Assembly: GCF_008107625.1 (NCBI RefSeq)
Contig: NZ_SDKK01000001.1
Span: 1,686-65,685 of the forward strand
DNA: 64,000 bases
Source: Zoogloea oleivorans
GTDB lineage: Bacteria > Pseudomonadota > Gammaproteobacteria > Burkholderiales > Rhodocyclaceae
Reading direction: 5' to 3'
In this document: positions 56,865 through 64,000 of the stretch, piece by piece
Layout: each line of letters opens with the position of its first letter
How positions within the stretch are numbered: position 1 is the stretch's first letter
Program-made: the position numbers and the translations under genes
The notes under the pieces: model-generated
What the model was told of the DNA's origin: nothing
Database searches by the model: none
What the model saw: only the letters and a program-made list of their open reading frames with translations

Positions 56865-57440
56865 TCAGGGTAGCGCGAGGCCTTCGTTGCGCAGCATGCG
56901 GGCGAGGGCGATCAATGGCAGGCCGACGAGGGCGTTGGGGTCGTCGCCGCGCAGCGCGTCGAGCAGGGTGATGCCGAGACCTTCGGATTTGGCGCTGCCA
57001 GCGCAGTCGAGGGGGCGTTCCTTGTCTACGTAGCGCACGATTTCTGCGTCGGACAAGGTGCGGAAGCGGACTTCCGTCGGGACGGCATCGAGTTGCACAT
57101 GCCCGGTGCGGGTGTTGAGCACCGCCAGGGCAGTATGGAAGATTACGGTGCGGCCGCTCATCGACTTGAGCTGGGCAACGGCTCGTTCGGTGGTACCCGG
57201 TTTGCCGAAGCGGGCTGTGTCCATATAGGCGACCTGGTCGCTGCCGATGATCAGCGCGTCCTCAAACTGCCCGGCCACGGCATGGGCCTTTTCCACCGCC
57301 AGGCGCTCTGCGGTGGCCCACGGGGTTTCGTCGGGCAGCGGCGACTCGTCGATGTCGGGGCGCGCCACGTCGAAGGGCAGGCCGAAGCGCTGCAGGAGTT
57401 CCCGGCGATAGGCCGAGGTGGAGGCAAGGACGAGTTTCAT
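56865..57440 (-). CDS. maf: Maf/YceF-like nucleotide pyrophosphatase
   Basis: Encodes 191 aa. Maf signature 'LVLASTSAYRRELLQRFGLPF', 'DESPLPDETPWATAERLAVEKA', 'IIGSDQVAYMD' and 'CAGSAKSEGLGITLLDAL'. Position next to yceD-rpmF points to the YceF type (m7GTP pyrophosphatase), which clears modified nucleotides. ATG at 57440; divergent from yceD, 88 bp apart, with the yceD promoter in between. Confidence 0.94.
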   Translation of the reverse strand: MKLVLASTSAYRRELLQRFGLPFDVARPDIDESPLPDETPWATAERLAVEKAHAVAGQFEDALIIGSDQVAYMDTARFGKPGTTERAVAQLKSMSGRTVIFHTALAVLNTRTGHVQLDAVPTEVRFRTLSDAEIVRYVDKERPLDCAGSAKSEGLGITLLDALRGDDPNALVGLPLIALARMLRNEGLALP

Positions 57441-57490
57441 GGGCGGCAGGCACCGGCAGGAAGAATCCGCACGGTGGGGTGAGCAGGGTT

Positions 57491-57519
57491 TTGACACGGG
57501 AAGCCGAAAATAATATCAT
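57491..57519 (+). promoter_or_regulatory. Near-consensus sigma-70 promoter for yceD-rpmF
   Basis: TTGACA (57491-57496), 17-bp spacer, TATCAT (57514-57519). The predicted start of transcription (about 57525-57527) is only two to four bases before the yceD ATG at 57529, implying an essentially leaderless mRNA. Confidence 0.8.
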
Positions 57520-57528
57520 GCCGCGCTT

Positions 57529-58023
57529 ATGTCGCAAGAAAGCTTCGTGATTGATCTGCAGGCGTTAGCCAAAGACGGAGGTCGTGTGCACCGCACGGTT
57601 CCGGTGGAGAGTCTCGGCCGTTTGGTCGAGTCCCTGCTGGAGCCGGTTGGTACCGTGACTTTCGAGTTTCAGGGTGAGCGTGACGACGAGGGGAAACTCT
57701 ACGTCGATCTGCAGATCCAGGGTGACCTGGTGTTGCAGTGCCAGCGCTGTCTTGAGGCTATGGTGTGGCCCTGTAATGTGCAGAATCGTCTCCTGCTGCT
57801 GCGCTCCGGTGAGGAATTGCCGGAGAACGAGCTGGAGAATGATGCGGTAGACGCCCTGGAGGTGGAGCCGCTGACCGATCTGCTGGCTTTGGTGGAGGAC
57901 GAAGTGTTGCTCGCCTTGCCCCTGGTGCCACGCCACGAAAATTGCGAACCACCGGTCAAGGCCGGTGTTGATGATGAGATTTCGCCCTTCGCCGTTCTGC
58001 GCCAGTTGCGCGGCAAGGTTTAA
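57529..58023 (+). CDS. yceD: YceD (DUF177), 23S rRNA accumulation protein
   Basis: Encodes 164 aa. The central 'QIQGDLVLQCQRCLEAMVWPCNV' (CxRC) and C-terminal 'RHENCEPP' are YceD family hallmarks. It is conserved next to rpmF and needed for 23S rRNA levels. No Shine-Dalgarno is present; the start lies almost at the predicted transcription start. It precedes rpmF by 21 bp. Confidence 0.93.
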   Translation: MSQESFVIDLQALAKDGGRVHRTVPVESLGRLVESLLEPVGTVTFEFQGERDDEGKLYVDLQIQGDLVLQCQRCLEAMVWPCNVQNRLLLLRSGEELPENELENDAVDALEVEPLTDLLALVEDEVLLALPLVPRHENCEPPVKAGVDDEISPFAVLRQLRGKV

Positions 58024-58044
58024 GTATTCCTCAAGGAGTGTTTC

Positions 58045-58224
58045 ATGGCTGTCCAACAGAACAAGAAGTCCCCGTCCAAGCGCGGTATGCACCGTTCCCA
58101 CGATTTCCTCGTTGCGCCCCCGCTGGCCATCGAGCCGACCACCGGCGAAGTGCACCTGCGTCACCACGTGTCGCCTTCCGGCTTCTACCGTGGCAAGAAG
58201 GTTGCCAAGGCCAAGGGCGAGTAA
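58045..58224 (+). CDS. rpmF: RpmF, 50S ribosomal protein L32
   Basis: Encodes 59 aa: '[21 protein letters not shown]...[14 protein letters not shown]'. CAAGGAGTG provides a good ribosome binding site. It has no zinc-binding cysteines (the C-minus form). It lies between yceD and plsX, the canonical location. Confidence 0.97.
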   Translation: MAVQQNKKSPSKRGMHRSHDFLVAPPLAIEPTTGEVHLRHHVSPSGFYRGKKVAKAKGE

Positions 58225-58241
58225 TCTCCCCGGTCTGGAAG

Positions 58242-58275
58242 CGGCGCGACGCCTTCGGGTGCTCGCGCCGTTTTT
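58242..58275 (+). terminator. Terminator or attenuator between rpmF and plsX
   Basis: Stem CGGCGCGA (58242-58249) with TCGCGCCG (58263-58270), extended inside by CGCC-TTCG-GGTG, followed by TTTTT. It is a strong intrinsic-terminator shape inside the yceD-rpmF-plsX-fab cluster, separating ribosomal-protein from lipid genes. Confidence 0.8.
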
Positions 58276-58302
58276 ATACATGTCTCCTTATTCCTGTGCC
58301 GA

Positions 58303-59316
58303 ATGACTGTCACCCTCGCTATTGACTGCATGGGGGGCGATCACGGCCCTTCGGTGACCATACCGGCCGCCCTGCATTTTCTGCGGGCCGACCGTAAAGC
58401 CCGAATAATTCTCGTCGGGCGTACGGAAGCTATCGAACCGCATCTGGGTACGGCACTTGCCGAATTCGGAGAGCGCCTGCGCGTCCATCGGGCGTCTGAA
58501 GTTGTTGGTATGGATGAGCCGCCAGCTCAGGCCATGCGCAGCAAAAAAGACTCGTCCATGCGTGTTGCTGTCGATCTGGTCAAGTCGGGCGACGCCCAGG
58601 CTGCCGTGTCGGCTGGCAATACCGGCGCGCTGATGGCCATCTCCCGTTTTGTTCTCAAGACGCTTCCCGGTATTGACCGCCCGGCCATCTGCAGCACGCT
58701 GCCGACCCTGCGCGGGCAGACGCACGTCCTCGATCTGGGGGCCAACGTCGATTGCTCGCCCGAGCATCTGCTGCAGTTCGCCATCATGGGGGCCATGCTG
58801 GTTGCGGCCGTAGAGCACAATGAACGGCCGAGCGTTGGTCTGCTCAATATCGGCGAAGAAGAAATCAAGGGCAACGAGACGGTCAAGCAAGCCGGCGAGC
58901 TGCTCCGCAAGAGCGGGCTCAATTTTTACGGCAATGTCGAAGGCAACGACATCTACAAGGGCACGGTGGATGTAGTCGTCTGCGACGGCTTTGTCGGCAA
59001 CGTTGCACTCAAGACGTCGGAAGGTCTCGCCCAGATGCTGGCGACTTTCCTGCGCGAACAGTTTTCCCGCAACTGGATGACCAAGCTGGCGGCCATCTTT
59101 GCGATGTCGGCCCTGAAGGGCTTCAAACACAAGGTCGATTCCCGCCGCTACAACGGTGCCAGCCTGCTTGGCTTGCGCGGTGTGGTGGTCAAGAGTCACG
59201 GTTCAGCCGATGCCTTCGCCTTCGAGCAGGCTATCTGGCGGGCGGCCGAGGCTGCGCGTAATCGTCTCATCGAGCGCATCACCGAACGAATGGAACGCGA
59301 AAGGTCGGCGGCATGA
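58303..59316 (+). CDS. plsX: PlsX, phosphate acyltransferase
   Basis: Encodes 337 aa. Converts acyl-ACP and phosphate to acyl-phosphate for phospholipid synthesis. N-terminal '[19 protein letters not shown]', '[15 protein letters not shown]', '[13 protein letters not shown]' and '[18 protein letters not shown]' are family motifs. ATG at 58303. It overlaps fabH by four bases (ATGA). Its own promoter would lie in the 33 bp after the hairpin; none is obvious. Confidence 0.97.
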   Translation: MTVTLAIDCMGGDHGPSVTIPAALHFLRADRKARIILVGRTEAIEPHLGTALAEFGERLRVHRASEVVGMDEPPAQAMRSKKDSSMRVAVDLVKSGDAQAAVSAGNTGALMAISRFVLKTLPGIDRPAICSTLPTLRGQTHVLDLGANVDCSPEHLLQFAIMGAMLVAAVEHNERPSVGLLNIGEEEIKGNETVKQAGELLRKSGLNFYGNVEGNDIYKGTVDVVVCDGFVGNVALKTSEGLAQMLATFLREQFSRNWMTKLAAIFAMSALKGFKHKVDSRRYNGASLLGLRGVVVKSHGSADAFAFEQAIWRAAEAARNRLIERITERMERERSAA

Positions 59317-60278
59317 TCTATGCACGAGTCGCCGGGACAGGCAGTTTCCTGCCCGGCAAGCCTGTAACCAATGATGATCTGGTTGCGCGCGGTATCGAGA
59401 CCTCCGATGAGTGGATCGCCGAGCGCACCGGCATTCGCATGCGTCACCTTGCCGAGCCGGACGTCACCGCGAGCCAGTTGGCCTACGAGGCGAGCGTGCG
59501 GGCGATCGAGGCGGCCGGCTGCCAGCCGTCCGACATCGATCTCATCATCGTTGCCACGTCGACGCCCGATTATATTTTTCCGAGTACCGCAGCACTGCTG
59601 CAGGCGCGCCTGGGCATCACCAACGGCGGGGCGGTCTTCGATCTGCAGGCTGTTTGCACAGGCTTTGCCTATGCGCTGGCAACTGCCGAGAAATTCATCC
59701 GCTCGGGCAGTAACAAGCGGGCGCTGGTGGTGGGGGCCGAGGTCTTCTCGCGCATTCTCGACTGGAATGATCGTGGGACCTGCGTGCTGTTCGGCGACGG
59801 TGCCGGTGCGGTGGTTCTGGAAGCCTCCGCGCGGCCGGGCATTCTCGCCACAGCGCTGCATGCAGATGGCAGCCACAGCCCCATTCTGAGCGTTCCCGGG
59901 CAGATCAACCGTGGTGTCGTCATCGGCGATCCTTTTCTGCGCATGGACGGTCAGGCCGTCTTCAAGTTCGCCGTGAAGGTGCTGGGCGAGGTTGCCCGCG
60001 AAGTGGTCGAGCAGGCCGGCCTCACGATGGGTGACGTGGACTGGCTGATCCCCCATCAGGCCAACATGCGCATCCTGCAGGCGACTGGCAAGCGGCTGGG
60101 TGTGCCAATGGAGAAGGTCATTGCCACCGTTGCCCAGCACGGCAACACGTCGGCAGCCTCGATTCCGCTGGCCCTCGATCTGGCCGTTCGGGACGGTCGC
60201 GTCCAGCGCGGGCAAAAGCTGCTGCTGGAAGGGGTGGGCGGTGGTTTTACGTGGGGCGCGGTGCTCCTCGAATTCTGA
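59313..60278 (+). CDS. fabH: FabH, beta-ketoacyl-ACP synthase III
   Basis: Encodes 321 aa. Starts fatty-acid elongation by condensing acetyl-CoA with malonyl-ACP. Catalytic Cys in '[14 protein letters not shown]', His in '[12 protein letters not shown]' and Asn in '[14 protein letters not shown]'. Coupled to plsX by a 4-bp overlap. Confidence 0.97.
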   Translation: MIYARVAGTGSFLPGKPVTNDDLVARGIETSDEWIAERTGIRMRHLAEPDVTASQLAYEASVRAIEAAGCQPSDIDLIIVATSTPDYIFPSTAALLQARLGITNGGAVFDLQAVCTGFAYALATAEKFIRSGSNKRALVVGAEVFSRILDWNDRGTCVLFGDGAGAVVLEASARPGILATALHADGSHSPILSVPGQINRGVVIGDPFLRMDGQAVFKFAVKVLGEVAREVVEQAGLTMGDVDWLIPHQANMRILQATGKRLGVPMEKVIATVAQHGNTSAASIPLALDLAVRDGRVQRGQKLLLEGVGGGFTWGAVLLEF

Positions 60279-60311
60279 GAACCTGTCACAGGCACTAAAA
60301 GGTAAGCGACG

Positions 60312-61247
60312 ATGAATTTTGCTTTTGTCTTTCCGGGGCAAGGCTCCCAGTCGGTCGGCATGATGGCCGCCTATGGCGAGTCGGTGGTGATCCGCCAGAC
60401 CTTTACCGAAGCTTCCGATGCGCTTGGCGAGGATCTCTGGCGGATGGTGGCGGACGGCCCGGCCGAGTTGTTGTCCCAGACGGTGAATACCCAGCCGCTG
60501 ATGCTGACCGCCGGCATTGCGGTGTATCGTGAGTGGATCGCCCGTGGCGGTGCCGTGCCGGCGCTGGTTGCCGGGCATAGCCTGGGCGAATATTCGGCGC
60601 TCGTCGCCGCCGGCGCCCTGGACTTCCAGGAAGCCGTCAAACTGGTGCGCTTGCGTGCCCAGGCCATGCAAGAAGCGGTTCCGCAGGGTGAGGGTGCCAT
60701 GGCGGCGCTGCTGGGCCTCGATGAGGCTGCCGCGATTGAAGCCTGTGCCGAAGCTGCTCAGGGCGAGGTGGTTTCTGCCGCCAACCTGAATTCTCCCGGC
60801 CAGATCGTGATTGCCGGTTCGCGTGCTGCCGTCGAACGGGCAATGCTGGCTGCCAAGACGCGTGGCGCCAAGCGTGCGGTGTTGTTGCCGGTGAGTGCGC
60901 CTTTCCATTGCGCGCTGATGAAGCCGGCCGCCGAACGCCTGCAGCTGCGTCTGGCCGACATCGACGTGAAGGTGCCGTCGATTCCCGTGCTGAACAACGT
61001 GGATGTGGCGGTTGAAGATCAGCCTGCCCGCATCAAGGATGCGCTGGTGCGTCAGGCTTACTCGCCGGTGCGCTGGATCGAGACGGTGCAGGAAATCGCC
61101 CGCCGTGGCGTGACCAATGTTTATGAGTGCGGTCCTGGCAAGGTGCTGGCCGGCATGACCAAGCGCATTGAGGGTAGCCTGGTGGGTGGCGCGATTGCCG
61201 ATGCCGCCAGCCTTGAGGAAACGCTGAAGACAACGGGGGCAGCATGA
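60312..61247 (+). CDS. fabD: FabD, malonyl-CoA:ACP transacylase
   Basis: Encodes 311 aa. 'FPGQGSQSVGMM' at the N-terminus, nucleophile Ser in 'AGHSLGEYSALVAAG', and His in 'VSAPFHCALM'. It loads malonyl groups onto ACP. It follows fabH by 33 bp and overlaps fabG by four bases (ATGA). Confidence 0.97.
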   Translation: MNFAFVFPGQGSQSVGMMAAYGESVVIRQTFTEASDALGEDLWRMVADGPAELLSQTVNTQPLMLTAGIAVYREWIARGGAVPALVAGHSLGEYSALVAAGALDFQEAVKLVRLRAQAMQEAVPQGEGAMAALLGLDEAAAIEACAEAAQGEVVSAANLNSPGQIVIAGSRAAVERAMLAAKTRGAKRAVLLPVSAPFHCALMKPAAERLQLRLADIDVKVPSIPVLNNVDVAVEDQPARIKDALVRQAYSPVRWIETVQEIARRGVTNVYECGPGKVLAGMTKRIEGSLVGGAIADAASLEETLKTTGAA

Positions 61248-61993
61248 GTCAGGATTTGCAGGGGCAAGTTGCGCTGGTGACCGGTGCCTCGCGTGGTATT
61301 GGTCGGGCGATTGCCCTTGAGCTGGGCCGCATGGGCGCGACGGTGGTGGGTACTGCCACATCTGAAGCCGGCGCTGCCGACATTCAGGCCGGCCTCGAGG
61401 CCGCGGGTGTTGCCGGCCGCGGTCTGGCTCTTGATGTGACCAGTCCGGAGGCCTGTGAGGCACTCATCGGAGAAATCGAAAAGGGCCTCGGCCCGGTCGC
61501 CATCCTGGTGAATAACGCCGGCATTACGCGAGACAATCTGGCCATGCGCATGAAGGACAGCGAATGGGATGCGGTGATCGACACCAATCTCAAGGCTGTC
61601 TTCCGCATGTCCAAGCTGGTCATGCGTGGCATGATGAAGGCCCGTACCGGCCGCATCATCAATATCACCTCGGTGGTCGGCAGCTCCGGCAATGCGGGGC
61701 AGGCCAACTATGCGGCCGCCAAGGCTGGTGTGGCGGGCATGACCCGTGCGCTGGCCCAGGAACTCGGCAGCCGCAACATCACGGTCAATTGTGTGGCGCC
61801 GGGTTTCATCGATACGGACATGACGAAAGAGCTTCCCGAGGCCCAGCGCGAGGCGCTGCAGGGCAAGATTGCCCTTGGCCGACTCGGCAAGCCGGAAGAG
61901 ATTGCCGCGGTGGTGGGGTTTCTGGCCTCCCCCGCAGCCACTTATGTGACGGGTGCTACCCTTCACGTAAACGGTGGCATGTACATGGCGTAA
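61244..61993 (+). CDS. fabG: FabG, 3-oxoacyl-ACP reductase
   Basis: Encodes 249 aa, an NADPH-dependent short-chain dehydrogenase. 'ALVTGASRGIGRAIALEL' (TGxxxGIG), 'NNAGITRDNLAMRM', Ser in 'NITSVVGSSGNAGQANYAAAKAG' and the YxxxK (Tyr-Ala-Ala-Ala-Lys) catalytic pair are present, and 'CVAPGFIDTDMTKELP' follows. Coupled to fabD by overlap. Confidence 0.97.
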   Translation: MSQDLQGQVALVTGASRGIGRAIALELGRMGATVVGTATSEAGAADIQAGLEAAGVAGRGLALDVTSPEACEALIGEIEKGLGPVAILVNNAGITRDNLAMRMKDSEWDAVIDTNLKAVFRMSKLVMRGMMKARTGRIINITSVVGSSGNAGQANYAAAKAGVAGMTRALAQELGSRNITVNCVAPGFIDTDMTKELPEAQREALQGKIALGRLGKPEEIAAVVGFLASPAATYVTGATLHVNGGMYMA

Positions 61994-62027
61994 ATCTCGC
62001 CAAGCTGGCGAGGGTGCGCGTTTTTGG

Positions 62028-62033
62028 TAGAAT
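62028..62033 (+). promoter_or_regulatory. Candidate -10 box (TAGAAT) for acpP
   Basis: TAGAAT lies 48 bp before acpP in the 87-bp gap after fabG, the only long gap in the fab cluster. No good -35. A separate promoter is plausible because ACP is needed at high level. Confidence 0.4.
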
Positions 62034-62080
62034 GCGGGGGTTTTTGAATTCACCCGCACAATCTGGGAAGGAGTTAGCAC

Positions 62081-62320
62081 ATGGAAAATATTGAACAGCG
62101 CGTCAAGAAAATCGTTGCCGAACAACTCGGCGTTAACGAATCCGAAATCAAGACTGACTCGTCCTTCGTGGACGATCTGGGCGCCGACTCCCTCGATACC
62201 GTCGAGCTGGTGATGGCCCTGGAAGAAGAGTTCGAGTGCGAAATCCCTGACGAAGAAGCTGAAAAGATCACCAGCGTTCAGCAGGCGATCGACTACGTCT
62301 CCGCCCATCTCAAGAAGTAA
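62081..62320 (+). CDS. acpP: AcpP, acyl carrier protein
   Basis: Encodes 79 aa, very acidic. Phosphopantetheine attachment Ser in '[20 protein letters not shown]'. GGAAGGAG lies upstream of the ATG. Central carrier of fatty-acid synthesis; used by FabH, FabD, FabG, FabF and PlsX encoded around it. Confidence 0.98.
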   Translation: MENIEQRVKKIVAEQLGVNESEIKTDSSFVDDLGADSLDTVELVMALEEEFECEIPDEEAEKITSVQQAIDYVSAHLKK

Positions 62321-62337
62321 GACTCCCGGAGCCTGCC

Positions 62338-63573
62338 TTGACCCGTCGTAGAGTCGTTGTAACCGGCCTTGGCGTTATTTCGCCGGTCGGTAATACTGTG
62401 CCTGAAGCTTGGGACGCCATTCTCAATGGTCGTTCCGGCATCGGTGAGATAACCCGCTTTGATACTTCCTCCTTCCCGGTGAAGATTGCCGGTGAGGTGA
62501 AGGGCTTTGACATTGGCGCCTATCTGTCGCCGAAAGAAGCTCGCCGTATGGATGGCTTCATCCACTACGGCATCGCTGCCGGCATCCAGGCCTTTCGCGA
62601 CTCGGGGATCGAGGTGACAGAAGCCAATGCCCATCGGATCGGTGTCAACATCGGTTCGGGCATTGGTGGTCTGCCGATGATCGAGGGAACCCATGACGAT
62701 TTCCTCGCCGGTGGTCCGCGCAAGATTTCCCCCTTCTTTATTCCCGGCACGATCATCAACATGATCTCCGGCAATCTGTCGATCATGTTCGGTCTCAAGG
62801 GGCCCAACCTGGCCGTGGTGACGGCCTGTACCACGGGTCTGCACGCGATCGGCATGAGCGCCCGGATGATCGAGTACGGCGATGCCGACATGATGGTGTG
62901 TGGCGGTTCCGAATCCACGGTGACTCCGCTGGCGGTTGGTGGCTTTGCTTCGGCCAAGGCGCTGTCTACCCGCAACGATGATCCGGCTACGGCCAGCCGT
63001 CCGTGGGACAAGGGCCGTGACGGCTTTGTTCTGGGCGAAGGCGCTGGCGTGCTGGTGCTCGAAGAGTACGAGCATGCGGTCAAGCGTGGCGCCCGCATCT
63101 ATGCCGAGATTTCCGGTTTCGGCATGAGTGGTGATGCCTACCACATGACCGCACCGGATACTGACGGCCCCCGTCGCAGCATGGTCAATGCGCTGAAGAA
63201 TGCCGGCGTCAATCCGGACGAGGTTCAGTATCTCAACGCACACGGCACCTCCACGCCGCTGGGCGACAAGAACGAAACCGAGGCGATCAAGCTGGCTTTC
63301 GGTGCCGATGTGGCCAAGTCGCTGGTGGTTAACTCCACCAAGTCGATGACCGGTCACCTGCTTGGTGGTGCCGGTGGTCTCGAGTCTGTGGTTACGGCTC
63401 TGGCGATTTATCACCAGGTCTCCCCGCCGACGATCAATATCTTCGATCAGGACCCTGAGTGCGATCTGGATTACTGCGCAAACGTGGCGCGTCCGATGAA
63501 GATCGACATCGCAATGAAGAACAATTTCGGCTTCGGTGGCACCAACGGTACGCTGGTGTTCCGCAAGCTCTGA
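62338..63573 (+). CDS. fabF: FabF, beta-ketoacyl-ACP synthase II
   Basis: Encodes 411 aa. Start TTG at 62338 behind GGAG (no ATG near; N-terminus 'TRRRVVVTGLGVISPVGN' matches the family). Catalytic Cys in 'AVVTACTTGLHAIG', His in 'YLNAHGTSTPLGD' and in 'STKSMTGHLLGGAGGLE', and 'NNFGFGGTNGTLVFRKL' at the C-terminus. Elongates acyl-ACP, including temperature-sensitive unsaturated chains in other bacteria. Confidence 0.97.
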   Translation: MTRRRVVVTGLGVISPVGNTVPEAWDAILNGRSGIGEITRFDTSSFPVKIAGEVKGFDIGAYLSPKEARRMDGFIHYGIAAGIQAFRDSGIEVTEANAHRIGVNIGSGIGGLPMIEGTHDDFLAGGPRKISPFFIPGTIINMISGNLSIMFGLKGPNLAVVTACTTGLHAIGMSARMIEYGDADMMVCGGSESTVTPLAVGGFASAKALSTRNDDPATASRPWDKGRDGFVLGEGAGVLVLEEYEHAVKRGARIYAEISGFGMSGDAYHMTAPDTDGPRRSMVNALKNAGVNPDEVQYLNAHGTSTPLGDKNETEAIKLAFGADVAKSLVVNSTKSMTGHLLGGAGGLESVVTALAIYHQVSPPTINIFDQDPECDLDYCANVARPMKIDIAMKNNFGFGGTNGTLVFRKL

Positions 63574-63603
63574 CGAGGCGGATTGCACGGAGGGCCGTGC
63601 TTC

Positions 63604-64000
63604 GTGATCGTTATTGAATTAAAGCCGTCGCGGCTGCTTCCGGTCATTTTGACCGGGTTGCATGTCGCGGCGGCTTTTTCATTTGTGCTGGGGTTTGGCT
63701 GGAGCTGGCAGGCCACATCGGCGATGGGCTTGTTGGCGCTGTCGCTGGTTCACGCATGGCATTTGGCCCGGCGAGGGGGCGGTCGGCTGGGGCTTGCGGA
63801 GGAGGGTGTCCTGGTGCTGGAGCCGGATGGCGGTCGCCGTGAAGTGCTGGTCATCCCGCAGCCGTCCACTGTGGTGTTCCCGTGGGCGATCTGGCTGGCC
63901 TGGCGTGAAGAGGATGTGGCCCGGCGGGGTGTACTGCTGATTCTGCGCGACCAGTTGTCGCCTGCTGCCTGGCGTGAACTCCAGGTCTGGGCCCGCTTGA
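63604..64000 (+). CDS. YgfX-like membrane protein, partial at window end
   Basis: From a GTG at 63604 the frame runs for 132 codons to the edge ('IVIELKPSRLLPVILTGLHVAAAFSFVLGFGWSW...QVWARL'). Two N-terminal hydrophobic segments, a later 'VVFPWAIWLAWR' stretch and the ending 'WRELQVWARL' resemble the YgfX/CptA family (about 135-150 aa), commonly a membrane toxin-like or cell-shape protein in E. coli and a hypothetical beside fabF in betaproteobacteria. Assignment is tentative; the 3' end lies outside the window. Confidence 0.55.
   Translation, partial: MIVIELKPSRLLPVILTGLHVAAAFSFVLGFGWSWQATSAMGLLALSLVHAWHLARRGGGRLGLAEEGVLVLEPDGGRREVLVIPQPSTVVFPWAIWLAWREEDVARRGVLLILRDQLSPAAWRELQVWARL

Overview
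The window looks like chromosomal DNA of a betaproteobacterium, most likely of the Rhodocyclales (Azospira/Dechloromonas-like). This is inferred from high GC, strong antisense open frames, the gene order rne/rluC/HAD/Rieske/sppA/maf/yceD/rpmF/plsX/fabHDG/acpP/fabF, and the character of the conserved hypothetical proteins. No rRNA, prophage, CRISPR array or plasmid backbone is visible. Nearly everything is core housekeeping.

Layout. 1-3.5 kb: yajC-secD-secF protein-export operon (minus strand). 3.6-4.3 kb: a REP-associated tyrosine transposase (RAYT) bracketed by palindromic REP elements. 4.4-12.9 kb: a small hypothetical gene, uvrD, a 168-bp tandem REP array, an orphan ParA ATPase, maeB, qor and a small secreted protein. 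12.9-25.4 kb: a diguanylate cyclase, a rhomboid protease, a PaeA-like transporter, dnaE, a WbuC cupin, a PAS-GGDEF-EAL protein, a SulP transporter and a small membrane protein. 25.4-33.5 kb: metG, mrp/apbC, a lipoprotein, dcd, an Orn/Lys/Arg decarboxylase, and thyA-folA. 33.7-42.4 kb: a divergent PilZ protein, a frameshifted O-acetylhomoserine sulfhydrylase gene, a hypothetical gene, an H1-tail/ribbon-helix-helix protein, a pabB-pabC fusion, ppk2 and a hypothetical helical protein. 42.5-47 kb: moaA-moeA, two tRNA-Asn genes and an aromatic/aspartate aminotransferase. 47-53 kb: uvrB, a low-Mr phosphatase and rne. 53.2-64 kb: the rluC-to-sppA group, the maf pair, and the yceD-rpmF-plsX-fab fatty-acid cluster, ending inside a YgfX-like gene.

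The most distinctive feature is a REP/RAYT system. I counted 26 copies (some degenerate) of one 22-nt palindrome with a GTGG foot, GTCGGAC stem and TTCA loop, mostly in inverted pairs, all in the first 32.2 kb and none in the remaining half. The only RAYT gene in the window lies between several of them. One REP pair sits inside the secD-secF operon, one forms a 3.5-copy 168-bp tandem array, and one REP encodes the C-terminus of the RAYT itself. Other points for follow-up are a cluster of six TGAGGCGA-type motifs upstream of moaA, an H1-like tail fused to a putative ribbon-helix-helix domain, a PilZ-like protein of unknown role, an apparently near-leaderless yceD transcript and a frameshift in the sulfhydrylase gene.

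Functional links. c-di-GMP: two synthesis/turnover proteins with intact I-sites and one putative PilZ receptor. Polyamines: a decarboxylase and a PaeA-type exporter, not adjacent. Folate/thymidylate: thyA-folA overlap by 4 bp, and the pabBC fusion supplies p-aminobenzoate. Molybdenum cofactor: moaA and moeA are co-oriented.
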